Of a stretch of 64,000 nucleotides of DNA, positions 1 to 8,753 are shown piece after piece (within the stretch, counting starts at the first letter, position 1; every line of letters starts with the position of its first letter). Source of the DNA: an uncultured Pseudomonadota bacterium. GTDB taxonomy: Bacteria > Myxococcota_A > UBA796 > GCA-2862545. Where the stretch lies: NCBI GenBank assembly GCA_913061235.1, contig CAJXTB010000008.1, positions 124,001-188,000 of the forward strand, written 5' to 3'. The translations under genes were made by a program, and so were the position numbers. Below the pieces are notes generated by a model. That model searched no databases. It was not told the DNA's origin and saw only the letters and a list, made by a program, of their open reading frames with translations.

Positions 1-665
1 ACGGCTTCGCAGACGAACGGTGCGATTGAGAAACATCCGTTGTCATTCCACTGGCCGGCGCTGTTGTAGTTGATGGTGGCGCAGTCTTCATTGTTGCGGT
101 TGTTCGGCTCGTTGTTTGCCCAATTCTCGTAGATATCGTCCGCAAACCCGCTGCCATCAGACCACGAAAAGTCTCCTTCATCATCCCGGTCGTTCAGACC
201 AATCCAGTACTGTAGATTTGGATTAACGGCGCGGACACGGCCCAGGACGTACGCATCTTCCTGGGCGCTTGTGATACTGGCTAAATCGTACGAAATGCCG
301 AAGTCGTTCGAGACGCTTCTGCAAAAGTCACGGGCGTTCCGCCAGAAAAGTGCCTGGAACGTTCCCACTCCACACACCGCGTACTGATGGTCCTCGAACA
401 TCCCATACGAACAACCCGAGCATCCCGCATCACCGTCGATGATGCCGTCGCAGTCGTCATCTAGGCCGTTGCACGACTCTTGCTCCGACGGCGAGATGTC
501 ATCCGAATTGTCATTGCAGTCGGTGTCGGACAGCACATACCCAATCGGCGAGGCGGCTTGGTCGGTGATGATGAAGTCACCACCATCGCCAAAGCCATCG
601 CCGTCGGCATCTCTGTACCAGGCAACATCCGCACTCAACGCTATCGACGACAGTAGAAGCCACAT
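1..665 (-). CDS. Secreted MopE-like / C-type lectin protein (3' end cut off)
   Basis: The gene is open from an ATG at 663-665 to the window edge (221 codons visible). Translating the minus strand shows a short signal peptide (MWLLLSSIALSADVAW), then an Asp-rich MopE-like motif (DADGDGFGD, later DCNDN and CNGLDDDCDGIID). From about residue 90 there is a C-type lectin-like domain with WIGLNDRDDEGDFSW, then EPNN and NEDCA, then QWNDNGC and PFVCE. The EPN-like and WND motifs are the usual Ca2+/sugar ligands, so it may bind carbohydrate outside the cell. It lies 9 bp after ddl on the same strand, so it is probably the last visible gene of the dcw transcript, where ftsQ is usual. Specificity is unknown. 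Confidence 0.85.
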   Translation of the reverse strand, partial: MWLLLSSIALSADVAWYRDADGDGFGDGGDFIITDQAASPIGYVLSDTDCNDNSDDISPSEQESCNGLDDDCDGIIDGDAGCSGCSYGMFEDHQYAVCGVGTFQALFWRNARDFCRSVSNDFGISYDLASITSAQEDAYVLGRVRAVNPNLQYWIGLNDRDDEGDFSWSDGSGFADDIYENWANNEPNNRNNEDCATINYNSAGQWNDNGCFSIAPFVCEA

Positions 666-674
666 GCCAGCACC

Positions 675-1598
675 TTACAGCGTGCCCGGCGGCTCCGCTT
701 GCATACGACGAGCGGTGTTTAGAATACGTTCACACAACTCGCCAAACGACATCCCGGCAGCCCCCACAGACATGGGCACTAGGCTGGTCTCCGTCATGCC
801 GGGAATGGTGTTGATCTCTAGAAAAATGGGCGTTCCATCCGCACGCACGATGAAGTCGGCACGCGCCACGCCTCGGCACCCCAGCGTCTCATACGCAGCC
901 ACCGCAGCAACCGACGCCTCAGACAGCGTGCTGGCCGGGAGATCGGCGGGACAGGTGTAGGTGGTTCGGCCCTTCGTGTACTTGGACGCAAAGTCGAAGA
1001 AGCCTTGGTCTGGTTGAATGTGGACAGCGGGAAAGGCCTCACCATCTAGAACGGTGACGGTAATCTCCTCGCCAGCGACGAACTCTTCAACCAACACACG
1101 CGTGTCCAGCTCAAAGGCCGCACCGAGGGCTATCGACAGCTCGCCATGGTCTTTCGCGAGGTGCATGCCGAGAGTTGACCCGCCAACATTGGGCTTGACC
1201 ACCACCGGGAAGACTAAACCTTCGGGCGTCTCCATGCCCTTCTCAATGACGGCATCACCGGCAAGACTGACACGGGAGTCGTGCATCAACGCCCGCTTTG
1301 TCGCCACCTTGTCCATGGCCATTGCAGAGGCCAAGACCCCCGAATGGGTGTACGGAATGCCCATGACTTCGAGCAGTCCTTGAACGCAGCCGTCCTCTCC
1401 AAACCGGCCATGCAGAGCAATCCACGCCACCTGGACGCCACCGGCAAGCAGCTCGCCTGCCAGGTTCTGCCCAACATCAATCTCGACGACATCATGGCCG
1501 CGCTCACGCAGGGCGCGGGCAACCGCGGTCCCCGTCTTCAGAGAAATCGGGCGTTCAGACGACAGCCCTCCCATCAACACACCGACTCGACGCTTCAT
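675..1598 (-). CDS. ddl: D-alanine--D-alanine ligase
   Basis: ATP-grasp enzyme that joins two D-Ala to make the dipeptide added by MurF. The 307-aa product shows the N-terminal VGVLMGGLSSER, the ATP-binding KPNVGGSTLGM segment, VEEFVAGEEITV and the C-terminal EINTIPGMTETS with the Mg2+-binding Glu/Asn. The length is normal for the family. The start used here (MKRRVGVLMGG) overlaps the murB stop by 4 bp (ATGA). An upstream in-frame start would add nine basic residues with no family match. It is the last peptidoglycan gene of the cluster, downstream of murB. Cytoplasmic. Confidence 0.93.
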   Translation of the reverse strand: MKRRVGVLMGGLSSERPISLKTGTAVARALRERGHDVVEIDVGQNLAGELLAGGVQVAWIALHGRFGEDGCVQGLLEVMGIPYTHSGVLASAMAMDKVATKRALMHDSRVSLAGDAVIEKGMETPEGLVFPVVVKPNVGGSTLGMHLAKDHGELSIALGAAFELDTRVLVEEFVAGEEITVTVLDGEAFPAVHIQPDQGFFDFASKYTKGRTTYTCPADLPASTLSEASVAAVAAYETLGCRGVARADFIVRADGTPIFLEINTIPGMTETSLVPMSVGAAGMSFGELCERILNTARRMQAEPPGTL

Positions 1599-2431
1599 TT
1601 GTCGCCTCCGTGACTTCCGGCCCACACCATTCGGGTGGCCAATTCGATGCCGCGCTCGCGACGGACGCGGTCCACGACCATTCGTTCAAAAAACGCTAGT
1701 TCCTTGGCGGTAGCACCACCCAGGTTGACCAGCATGTCAGGGTTTCCCTCGGGAATCATCAACTCACGCACGCGCACACCCGCCAAGTTGGCTCGGACAA
1801 TGCCATTGCGCATGGACCCGCGTGACAGCGGCTTCCACCACAACCCAACGTGGCTCTTTTTCCACGCCGACTCCATGGCCTTGTCAATCGCAGCCGCATC
1901 GCGGTGTTTTAGAGCGAGGGTGACGCCAAGAAACAACGGTGTCTTCAGCTTGCGAGCCTTCTCGATATCACCGGTGCGTACGCCACCACGGGCAAACCAG
2001 CTCGCTTGACGAATGAGGGCGTCCCAGCCACCTTCCGGTCCCGAGTCCAGCGCTACCGACGCACCAATGCTGCCGCCGTGGTTCGCCAACGACTCCAGGC
2101 CGGACAGCCCCGCGTTCGCCGCAGCCAATGCGACCAGACACACAGGAACCGCAGCTCCCACATGAATGTCCGTACCCTCCACATGAATGTTCGAGTAGCC
2201 AGTCCCCAGTCGGACAACGGCTCCCGATAAGCCGCCGTCACGGGGCACAAAGCGCGTGCCCTGCCCCATCAACGTGATCTTTAGGCCCTCGCTGCGCAGC
2301 CCGGAGAAGGTGGGCAACAGCGCGTCCTCGTCATGTACCACCACCCACTTTTCGCAGGTGCCGCCAACCCGCAGCGACGTATGCCGTGCGAGAACCTCGT
2401 CCGAACGCATGCTGACGCCCGAGACGTTCAT
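1595..2431 (-). CDS. murB: Divergent UDP-N-acetylenolpyruvoylglucosamine reductase
   Basis: By position (murC-murB-ddl) and by an FAD-PCMH-like N-terminus (TSLRVGG; GQGTRFVPRDGGLSG; NHGGSIGASVALDSG) this is MurB, which reduces UDP-GlcNAc-enolpyruvate to UDP-MurNAc with NADPH and FAD. At 278 aa it is short. A serine in RGSMRNG may correspond to the catalytic Ser of the family GSxFKNP motif, and the C-terminal Glu appears in RGIELATRMVWAG. The usual FGYRxSxFK segment with the catalytic Tyr-Arg is not recognisable; KLKTPLFLGVTLAL stands there instead. The start MNVSGVSMRSDE overlaps the murC stop by ATGA. Either a fast-evolving enzyme or one with a modified site. Confidence 0.75.
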   Translation of the reverse strand: MNVSGVSMRSDEVLARHTSLRVGGTCEKWVVVHDEDALLPTFSGLRSEGLKITLMGQGTRFVPRDGGLSGAVVRLGTGYSNIHVEGTDIHVGAAVPVCLVALAAANAGLSGLESLANHGGSIGASVALDSGPEGGWDALIRQASWFARGGVRTGDIEKARKLKTPLFLGVTLALKHRDAAAIDKAMESAWKKSHVGLWWKPLSRGSMRNGIVRANLAGVRVRELMIPEGNPDMLVNLGGATAKELAFFERMVVDRVRRERGIELATRMVWAGSHGGDK

Positions 2432-3819
2432 GCGGGCGCCTGACCGGTCAATGCGGCGGCCAACCCGGCGCACACGAGGTTGACGTTGCCAGCCCCAAGC
2501 GTGATCACGAGGTCACCGTCCTTGTGGTCGCGAGCGAGCTGGGCAACGGCGTCGTCCAGGTCCTCCACCACAACAACTCCACGGTGCCCACGTCGGGCAA
2601 TCTCCTGGGCCAAACGCTCGTGATCTACGCCATCAAGCGGCTGTTCACCGGCGGCGTAGACAGGACAGACCAACACCTGGTCGGCGTCGTTGAAGGCGTT
2701 GCAGAAGTCGTCCCACAGGTCGCGGACACGGGAGTAGCGGTGAGGCTGGAAGACAGCGATGAGCCGCCGTTCTGGAAAGCCCTTGCGCGCTGCGTCTAGC
2801 GTTGCGCGTAGCTCGACGGGATGGTGGGCATAGTCGTCGATAATGCGCACACCCGCGACGTCAGCATGGACCGTAAAGCGCCGCTGCACGCCGCTGAACT
2901 CGCCTATCGCCTTGGCGACGACGTCAAACGGGATGTTCAGCTCAACCGCCGTTGCAATGGCCCCAACGGCGTTCGATACGTTGTGCGCACCCGGCATGGC
3001 GAGCTCGACTGCACCGAGCTTGTCCGACTGGTGGTAGATGTCAAAGCGGCTGATGAGTCCGTCAGTGACCAGGTTTTCCGCACGGTAGTCCGCATGGCGG
3101 GCGAAACCGTAGGTGACCATGCGTCGGCGGACTTCTGGAATGAGCTTCTGGACGGTCGGGTGGTCTAGGCACAACACGCTGAACCCGTAGAACGGCACGC
3201 GATTGGCAAAGTCGACGAAGCTCTGCTCAAGAACGCTCTCGTCGCCGTAGTGCTCCATGTGCTCTGGGTCGATGTTGGTAACCAGTGCCACTGTCGGACT
3301 GAGCAGCAAGAAGGTCCCGTCGGATTCGTCCGCTTCTGCGACCAAGTACTCCCCCGCTCCAAGACGGGCATTGGCCCCCCCGAGAGAGTTGACTCGTCCG
3401 CCGATGACGACGGTGGGGTCGAGACCTCCGGCCGCCATGACGTCAGCGAGCATGGAGGTGGTGGTCGTCTTGCCGTGAGTACCCGCGACAGCGATGCCGT
3501 ACTTGAGACGCATGAGCTCGGCGAGCATCTCTGCACGACGAATCACCGGCACACCGCGCCGAAGCGCCTCGGCAACTTCTAGGTTTTCGTTGTTGACCGC
3601 GGTGCTGCGCACCAAGACGTCGGCTTGGCCCAGATTGTCTTCGGTGTGACCAATGTGAACCACCGCGCCCAGCTGACGCAGACGCAGAACACTCTCTCCG
3701 GCCTTGAGGTCACTTCCGGTGACGTCGAACCCTTGCGTCAACAGGACCTCGGCAATGCCGCTCATTCCAATGCCGCCAATGCCGACAAAATGGATGGTGT
3801 TCACTTTTCCACGAAACAT
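2428..3819 (-). CDS. murC: UDP-N-acetylmuramate--L-alanine ligase
   Basis: Mur ligase that adds the first residue, L-Ala, to UDP-MurNAc. The 463-aa protein starts with a Rossmann segment (HFVGIGGIGMSGIAEVLL). It has the ATP loop GTHGKTTTT, the central ADESDGTF and TNIDPEHMEHY motifs, and DDYAHHPVELRATL in the C-terminal domain, all typical MurC signatures. Its ATG overlaps the ftsW stop by one base (TAATG) with AGGACTG as a ribosome site. This leaves no room for murG, which normally lies between these two genes. Full length and very likely functional. Confidence 0.97.
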   Translation of the reverse strand: MFRGKVNTIHFVGIGGIGMSGIAEVLLTQGFDVTGSDLKAGESVLRLRQLGAVVHIGHTEDNLGQADVLVRSTAVNNENLEVAEALRRGVPVIRRAEMLAELMRLKYGIAVAGTHGKTTTTSMLADVMAAGGLDPTVVIGGRVNSLGGANARLGAGEYLVAEADESDGTFLLLSPTVALVTNIDPEHMEHYGDESVLEQSFVDFANRVPFYGFSVLCLDHPTVQKLIPEVRRRMVTYGFARHADYRAENLVTDGLISRFDIYHQSDKLGAVELAMPGAHNVSNAVGAIATAVELNIPFDVVAKAIGEFSGVQRRFTVHADVAGVRIIDDYAHHPVELRATLDAARKGFPERRLIAVFQPHRYSRVRDLWDDFCNAFNDADQVLVCPVYAAGEQPLDGVDHERLAQEIARRGHRGVVVVEDLDDAVAQLARDHKDGDLVITLGAGNVNLVCAGLAAALTGQAPA

Positions 3820-4964
3820 TAAACAGTCCTCCGGGCGGGAGACTCAAGGCCTACCCGCAACAACAGCCCGATACAAAGCACGTGTACAACGACCGCCGAG
3901 GCGCCGTAGGACACGAAGGGCAACACCAGGCCTTTGGGCGGAACCCAGCCAACAATGACGCCAAGATTAATGATGGCCTGCACCGCGAGGAGCGTGGTCA
4001 CTCCTCCAGCGAGCAGGTTGCCGTACAGTCCGCCAGCGCGGGAGGCCAAGACCGTGCCCCGCCACAGCACAATGCCGTAGCAAGCCACCATGACGAGCCA
4101 GCCAATCGCTCCAAGCTCTTCGCCAATGACCGCACCAATGAAGTCGGTGTGCGGTTCGGGAAGAAAGCCGCGCTGCGCGATTCCGTTTCCAAGCCCTTGC
4201 CCAAACAAGCCACCTTGGGCCAGCGCAATCCAGCCCTGAACCACCTGATAGCCGTCTCCGCTGGCGTTCTCGAGGGGGTCCGTGAAGCTGGCGAGCCGGC
4301 GGATGCGGTACGGCGCTAGAACAGCCAGGGACGCAAGCCCGGCGACCGCAACCGTGCCGCCAATCATGACCCAGAGTGTACGCATGCCCGCCACAATCAG
4401 CAGGTAGCCGACCAGGCCGCACAAGATGACGGTACTACCGAAGTCCGGCTGGATGAAGGTCAGAAAGATGGGAATGCCGCACAGCCCGAGCAGCGGCAGC
4501 ACACCACCGACCAAGTCCTTGAGCTTGTGCGCGTTCTTGGCCAGGTAGTGGCTAGCGAACAAGATGACAGCGACCTTGGCAACCTCACTGGGCTGAATGT
4601 TCAGCGGCCCAAGGTCCAACCAGCGGCGTGCACCCTTGGCACCATGACCAAGCGGCGTCCACACCAGAGCCAGCATGAGCGCAGAGGCCCCCAAGACGTA
4701 GTGAGCACGGGTCCGGTACCAACGCCACGGCACGACCAATGCCGTCACAGCAGCGGCCAGTCCGATTCCCAAGCCCATGATCTGACGCGTCACAAAGCGC
4801 AGGGCGTCCCCGTAGTTCTGGTCAGCCATGACCGAGCTGGCGGACAAGATCATCAGCAGGCCCAGACCACACAGGCCAAAGGTCACACCAAGCAGCCACC
4901 AGTCCCATGAGCCCGTTCGGCTCTGAGGGGCAGCAGCGGTGATGTCGGACGTGATGCTGCTCAT
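3819..4964 (-). CDS. ftsW: SEDS peptidoglycan polymerase of the division septum, FtsW
   Basis: Polytopic membrane glycosyltransferase of the SEDS family, expected to polymerise lipid II at the septum with FtsI. The 381-aa product has about ten hydrophobic segments. It shows the family signatures GARRWLDLGPLNIQPSEVAKVA, FIQPDFGSTVIL and GLGNGIAQRGFLPEPHTDFIGAVIGEELG, and ends PFVSYGASAVVVHVLCIGLLL. The cytoplasmic N-terminus of about 20 residues is short. It overlaps murD by ATGA upstream and murC by TAATG downstream, so its translation is coupled to both. Confidence 0.95.
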   Translation of the reverse strand: MSSITSDITAAAPQSRTGSWDWWLLGVTFGLCGLGLLMILSASSVMADQNYGDALRFVTRQIMGLGIGLAAAVTALVVPWRWYRTRAHYVLGASALMLALVWTPLGHGAKGARRWLDLGPLNIQPSEVAKVAVILFASHYLAKNAHKLKDLVGGVLPLLGLCGIPIFLTFIQPDFGSTVILCGLVGYLLIVAGMRTLWVMIGGTVAVAGLASLAVLAPYRIRRLASFTDPLENASGDGYQVVQGWIALAQGGLFGQGLGNGIAQRGFLPEPHTDFIGAVIGEELGAIGWLVMVACYGIVLWRGTVLASRAGGLYGNLLAGGVTTLLAVQAIINLGVIVGWVPPKGLVLPFVSYGASAVVVHVLCIGLLLRVGLESPARRTV

Positions 4965-6289
4965 GGCAGTACCTCCACTGAGAATCGGTCGTGGACCAGA
5001 GAGCGAAACACATCACCGCGATGAGCGAAGTTTCGGTAGGCGTCGAAGCTGGCACAGCCGGGCGACAACAGAATGGCATCTCCGGATTTAGCCAAGGAGA
5101 GTGCACGGTCGAGGGCTTCTTCCATGGAGGAGACGCGAACGACGGACACACCTGCAGCGACAAGCTCGTCAGCAATCGCAGGACCGTCCTGGCCAAACGC
5201 AATGACGGCTCGCTGCTTGGTGAGGAGCGGTGCAAGCTCGGCAAATCCTGGTCCTTTAGACTCCCCGCCGACAAGCACCACTGCCGGGCGGTCGAGGCCA
5301 ACAATTCCGGTGCGAGCGGCATCGATATTGGTGGCCTTCGAGTCGTTGATGACGAGCACACCGTCGGCCTCTGCAACGATTTCCATCCGGTGGGAAAGTC
5401 CAGTCAGAGACGGCACTGCAGCAGCGACGGCGTTCAGGGAGGCTCCGAGAGCAACCGCCAATAGAACGGCGGTCGCAGCGTTGTCCTTGTTGTGTTCGCC
5501 AGGCACGGTGAGTCCAGACAGGTCGACCTGCCCACGAACGTCTCCCCACTCTACCGTTGCCGTCACACCTATCCGCCGAACACCTGGCAGTCCACCAAGA
5601 TGAGCAAGGCGCTTCAACGGGTAACGACGCGCCGCCGCCATGAGAAAAGCGTCGTCCACTGGCAAAATAGCGACGTTTTCGGAATTTTGCGACCGGAAAA
5701 TGTCCGTCTTCGCATGGGCGTAGCCATCCATGTCGCCGTGGCGTCCAAGGTGGTCTGGGGTCAGATTTAGGACCACTGCGACAGACGGTTGGAAGCCCTC
5801 TGCCAACTCAAGCTGGTAGCTTGAGACCTCCAATACCCACACGTCGTGCTCGGAACCCACGGCCTCACACGCTGCGCGGCCAAGATTACCGCCCACAAAC
5901 GGGTTGTAGCCGGCGGCAGTCAGGAGCTGCTGGGTGAACCAGGTGACCGTGGATTTGCCGTTCGTTCCGGAGATAGCGACGATTGGAACCGTCGCAAATC
6001 GCGCTGCAAACGCCAGCTCACCAACCATCGGCACACCGGCTTGTCGGGCTTGCACCAAAGCCGGGTGTGCTGCAGCAATTCCAGGAGACACCAACACGAG
6101 GTCCGCTGCTAGCAGCTCCGCAACATCTAGGTCGCCGGTGACAAGACGCACACCGTCCATGGGCGTGCACGCAGCAGACTGGTCGAGTCCAACTACCTGC
6201 GCCCCCTTGGACAGAGCGAGTGTCGCTGCAGCACGCCCGGAGACCCCGAGCCCAACAACCACAACGGTCTTGTCACGCAGCTCGGTCAT
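4961..6289 (-). CDS. murD: UDP-N-acetylmuramoyl-L-alanine--D-glutamate ligase
   Basis: Adds D-Glu to UDP-MurNAc-L-Ala. The 442-aa protein has the N-terminal Rossmann motif VVVVGLGVSGRAAA, the ATP loop SGTNGKSTVTWF, the NLTPDHLGRHGDMDGYAHAK region, and NDSKATNIDAA followed by LVGGESKG, all diagnostic of MurD. The start chosen (MTELRDKTVVVVG) overlaps the mraY stop by ATGA. An upstream in-frame start would add an odd Cys/His-rich 18-residue leader that lies inside mraY. Cytoplasmic, in the middle of the coupled mur run. Confidence 0.96.
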   Translation of the reverse strand: MTELRDKTVVVVGLGVSGRAAATLALSKGAQVVGLDQSAACTPMDGVRLVTGDLDVAELLAADLVLVSPGIAAAHPALVQARQAGVPMVGELAFAARFATVPIVAISGTNGKSTVTWFTQQLLTAAGYNPFVGGNLGRAACEAVGSEHDVWVLEVSSYQLELAEGFQPSVAVVLNLTPDHLGRHGDMDGYAHAKTDIFRSQNSENVAILPVDDAFLMAAARRYPLKRLAHLGGLPGVRRIGVTATVEWGDVRGQVDLSGLTVPGEHNKDNAATAVLLAVALGASLNAVAAAVPSLTGLSHRMEIVAEADGVLVINDSKATNIDAARTGIVGLDRPAVVLVGGESKGPGFAELAPLLTKQRAVIAFGQDGPAIADELVAAGVSVVRVSSMEEALDRALSLAKSGDAILLSPGCASFDAYRNFAHRGDVFRSLVHDRFSVEVLP

Positions 6290-7392
6290 CGCAGCTTCAG
6301 CGTGGACAGCGCAATCATGGCAAGCACAATGCTGACAATCCAAAAGCGAACGATAATCTTCGGCTCGGACCAGCCAATCTTCTCATAGTGATGGTGAATC
6401 GGCGCCATCGCGAAGATGCGCTTGCCACGGAGCTTGAAGCTTCCGACCTGAAGAATGACCGAAAGGGTCTCTAGGACGAAGATGCCGCCAACAACCGCGA
6501 GCAGAATCTCGTGCTTGGTACACACGGCAATGATGCCGAGCGTGCCGCCCAGAGACAGCGAGCCGACGTCGCCCATAAAGATCTGAGCGGGGTACGCGTT
6601 GTACCAAAGGAAGCCAAGACCTGCGCCGACCAGCGCCACGCAGATGATGGTCAGCTCACCCGCTTGCTCAACATGGGCAATGCCAAGATACGCCGAGAAG
6701 TCTACACGACCCGCCAAGTAGGCCAACAGCGCGTAGGTGGCGGCAGTGGTCATGACCGGACCAATCGCAAGGCCATCGAGACCGTCGGTCAAGTTCACCC
6801 CGTTGGACATCGCCACCAAGATGAACGCCGCGCCGAGCACGTAGAACACCCCGAGGTCGGGCGCTCCGGTCCACAGCTCAGCAAAGTCAATGGTGACGTC
6901 CTTGACGAACGGCAGAGTGATGTCCGGGGTCAACCAGCCGAACCACCAACCGACACCAATCGTGCCCACGCCAATGAGCACCTGCCAGATCAGCTTCCAC
7001 CGACCGGCAAGACCATCCGACGACTTGTGCATGACCTTCTTCCAGTCATCTACAAAGCCAATGAGTCCGTAGCCCAAGAGAACCGTGAGCGTCATCAAGG
7101 TGTAGGGATTGTCGAGTCGGGCCCACAGCAAAGACGAGACGACGACGCCCGCAAGCAAGCACACTCCGCCCATGGTCGGAGTGCCCACCTTGTTGAGGAG
7201 GTGGCTCTCTGGGCCATCACTGCGGATGATCTGGTCCACTTTGCGCCGATTCATCCAACGAATGAACCCGGGGAACAGCATGTAGGCGAACCCGAGTGCT
7301 GTGATGAGTCCCCACGCGGCACGAAACGACGTGTATCGAAACACGTTCGCGCCAGGAATGCTCTCGGAGAGCGTGAACAACCAGTACAACAT
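6286..7392 (-). CDS. mraY: Phospho-MurNAc-pentapeptide transferase (lipid I synthase)
   Basis: Integral membrane enzyme that moves phospho-MurNAc-pentapeptide onto undecaprenyl phosphate to make lipid I. The 368-aa sequence contains FVDDWKKVMHKSSDGL, NLTDGLDGLAIGP and YNAYPAQIFMGDVGSLSLGG with the catalytic Asp residues, plus the HHHYEKIGWSE loop near the C-terminus. About ten transmembrane segments are evident. The start overlaps the murF stop by one base (TGATG) with AGGAG just upstream. The next enzyme, MurG, would make lipid II but is not encoded in this window. Confidence 0.97.
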   Translation of the reverse strand: MLYWLFTLSESIPGANVFRYTSFRAAWGLITALGFAYMLFPGFIRWMNRRKVDQIIRSDGPESHLLNKVGTPTMGGVCLLAGVVVSSLLWARLDNPYTLMTLTVLLGYGLIGFVDDWKKVMHKSSDGLAGRWKLIWQVLIGVGTIGVGWWFGWLTPDITLPFVKDVTIDFAELWTGAPDLGVFYVLGAAFILVAMSNGVNLTDGLDGLAIGPVMTTAATYALLAYLAGRVDFSAYLGIAHVEQAGELTIICVALVGAGLGFLWYNAYPAQIFMGDVGSLSLGGTLGIIAVCTKHEILLAVVGGIFVLETLSVILQVGSFKLRGKRIFAMAPIHHHYEKIGWSEPKIIVRFWIVSIVLAMIALSTLKLR

Positions 7393-8753
7393 CAGGAGAC
7401 CTCAGAGGAAGATGCGAGTGCGTGAGACAGCGCCTGCAGAATGCGTTCCACCTTTGCTCCACGGCTGCCTTTGAACAGCACCCGGTCACCGGCACGCAGC
7501 CAATCAGCGAGTGGTCCGGCGAGCAAGGTGCCGTCTACAGCGCGTTCAACACGGCCTGCATCGACGCCCTGAAGGGCAAGAGACATCCGCGGCCCGACGA
7601 GCAGGACACGGTCCAGACGCAGCCGAACCGCAAGCTCAGCAATCTCGTCGTGGAAGCGAGCTTCGTCGTCGCCCAGCTCAAGCATGTCGCCAAGAACCGC
7701 CACCTTCCGACCTGGGAGCGACGCAAACATGCGCAGTGATGCTTCCATAGACGTGGGGTTGGCGTTGTAGGCGTCATTGAATGCGGTGATGCCCTTTGGG
7801 AGCGACTCGATGGCCATTCGCATGCCCACGGGTTGGTAGGCAGTCATCGCTTCACAAGCTTGGCCGAGGTCAACGCCAGCAGCCAGGGCAACAGCCAGCG
7901 CGCCAGCCGCGTTGTGAGCCATGTGAAGCCCAGGAGTGGGCAGTTCACAGAAATGGGACTTGCCGTCGATCTCAAAGGCCATCTGTGTAGACAGCGCAAC
8001 GGGATCAATCCTTGCTTCTAACAGCCGAACGCGCGCATTCTCCGCCGTTCCGTACGTGATGACGGTCGCATGGTCGGGAATCGTCATCTCGCGAATGTAC
8101 GGGTCGTCCACGTTGACACAGCAGATGTCACCCGGGCGAGAATCACGGAACAGCGCACCTTTCTCCTCCGCAACACCGGGCAGTCCGCCAAGTTCTTCGA
8201 GATGCGATGCCCCAATGTTGACGATGAGGCGAATGTCTGGTCGTCCAATGCTCGACAGAAGCGCAATCTCGCCCGGTCCGGACGTTCCCATCTCCACAAC
8301 ATTGGCCGATGCCCGCTCAGGCGCCGCGACCAAGGTCATGGGCACACCGAAGTGGTTGTTCAGGTTGCCGACCGTCTGATGGATGTCCCCCAAAGGAGAC
8401 AGCGCACAGGCAATCAACGCACGAGTTGTGGTCTTTCCTGCACTTCCGGTCAGTCCAACGACGGGCCCCTTCAGGCGGTCCCGCGCTGCACGGCCCAGGT
8501 CTTGGAACGCCTTGGTGGTGTCCTCAACACGTACGACGCCGCACGTCACGTCAACATCGCGGTCCACAATGACGCCAGCCGGCTCAACGAGGGAGTCCAG
8601 AACATCGTGACCGTCGAAGCGTTCACCAACAATGGCAAGGAACCAGTCACCGGCTTTGCAGGTCCGTGAGTCGGTATGAATACGACCAGCGCCCGCGTCT
8701 GTCACAACGGTTCCGCCAGTCGCTTCGGCAATCTGTTCAGCAGTGAAGTTCAT
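7392..8753 (-). CDS. murF: UDP-MurNAc-tripeptide--D-alanyl-D-alanine ligase
   Basis: Adds the D-Ala-D-Ala dipeptide made by Ddl, completing the pentapeptide precursor. The 453-aa protein has an N-terminal uridine-binding domain (DSRTCKAGDWFLAIVGERFDGHD), the ATP loop LTGSAGKTTTRALIA, a central NIGASHLEELGG segment, and FNDAYNANPTSMEASL with AVLGDMLELG in the C-terminal domain, as in MurF. The ATG overlaps the murE stop by ATGA, and the gene ends by overlapping mraY. Full length. Confidence 0.96.
   Translation of the reverse strand: MNFTAEQIAEATGGTVVTDAGAGRIHTDSRTCKAGDWFLAIVGERFDGHDVLDSLVEPAGVIVDRDVDVTCGVVRVEDTTKAFQDLGRAARDRLKGPVVGLTGSAGKTTTRALIACALSPLGDIHQTVGNLNNHFGVPMTLVAAPERASANVVEMGTSGPGEIALLSSIGRPDIRLIVNIGASHLEELGGLPGVAEEKGALFRDSRPGDICCVNVDDPYIREMTIPDHATVITYGTAENARVRLLEARIDPVALSTQMAFEIDGKSHFCELPTPGLHMAHNAAGALAVALAAGVDLGQACEAMTAYQPVGMRMAIESLPKGITAFNDAYNANPTSMEASLRMFASLPGRKVAVLGDMLELGDDEARFHDEIAELAVRLRLDRVLLVGPRMSLALQGVDAGRVERAVDGTLLAGPLADWLRAGDRVLFKGSRGAKVERILQALSHALASSSEVS

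Noticed and set aside
439-960. 173-codon plus-strand frame across the ddl end and lectin gene
   Set aside because: It is antisense to two well-supported genes, and its Ser/Arg/Pro-rich product has no family features.
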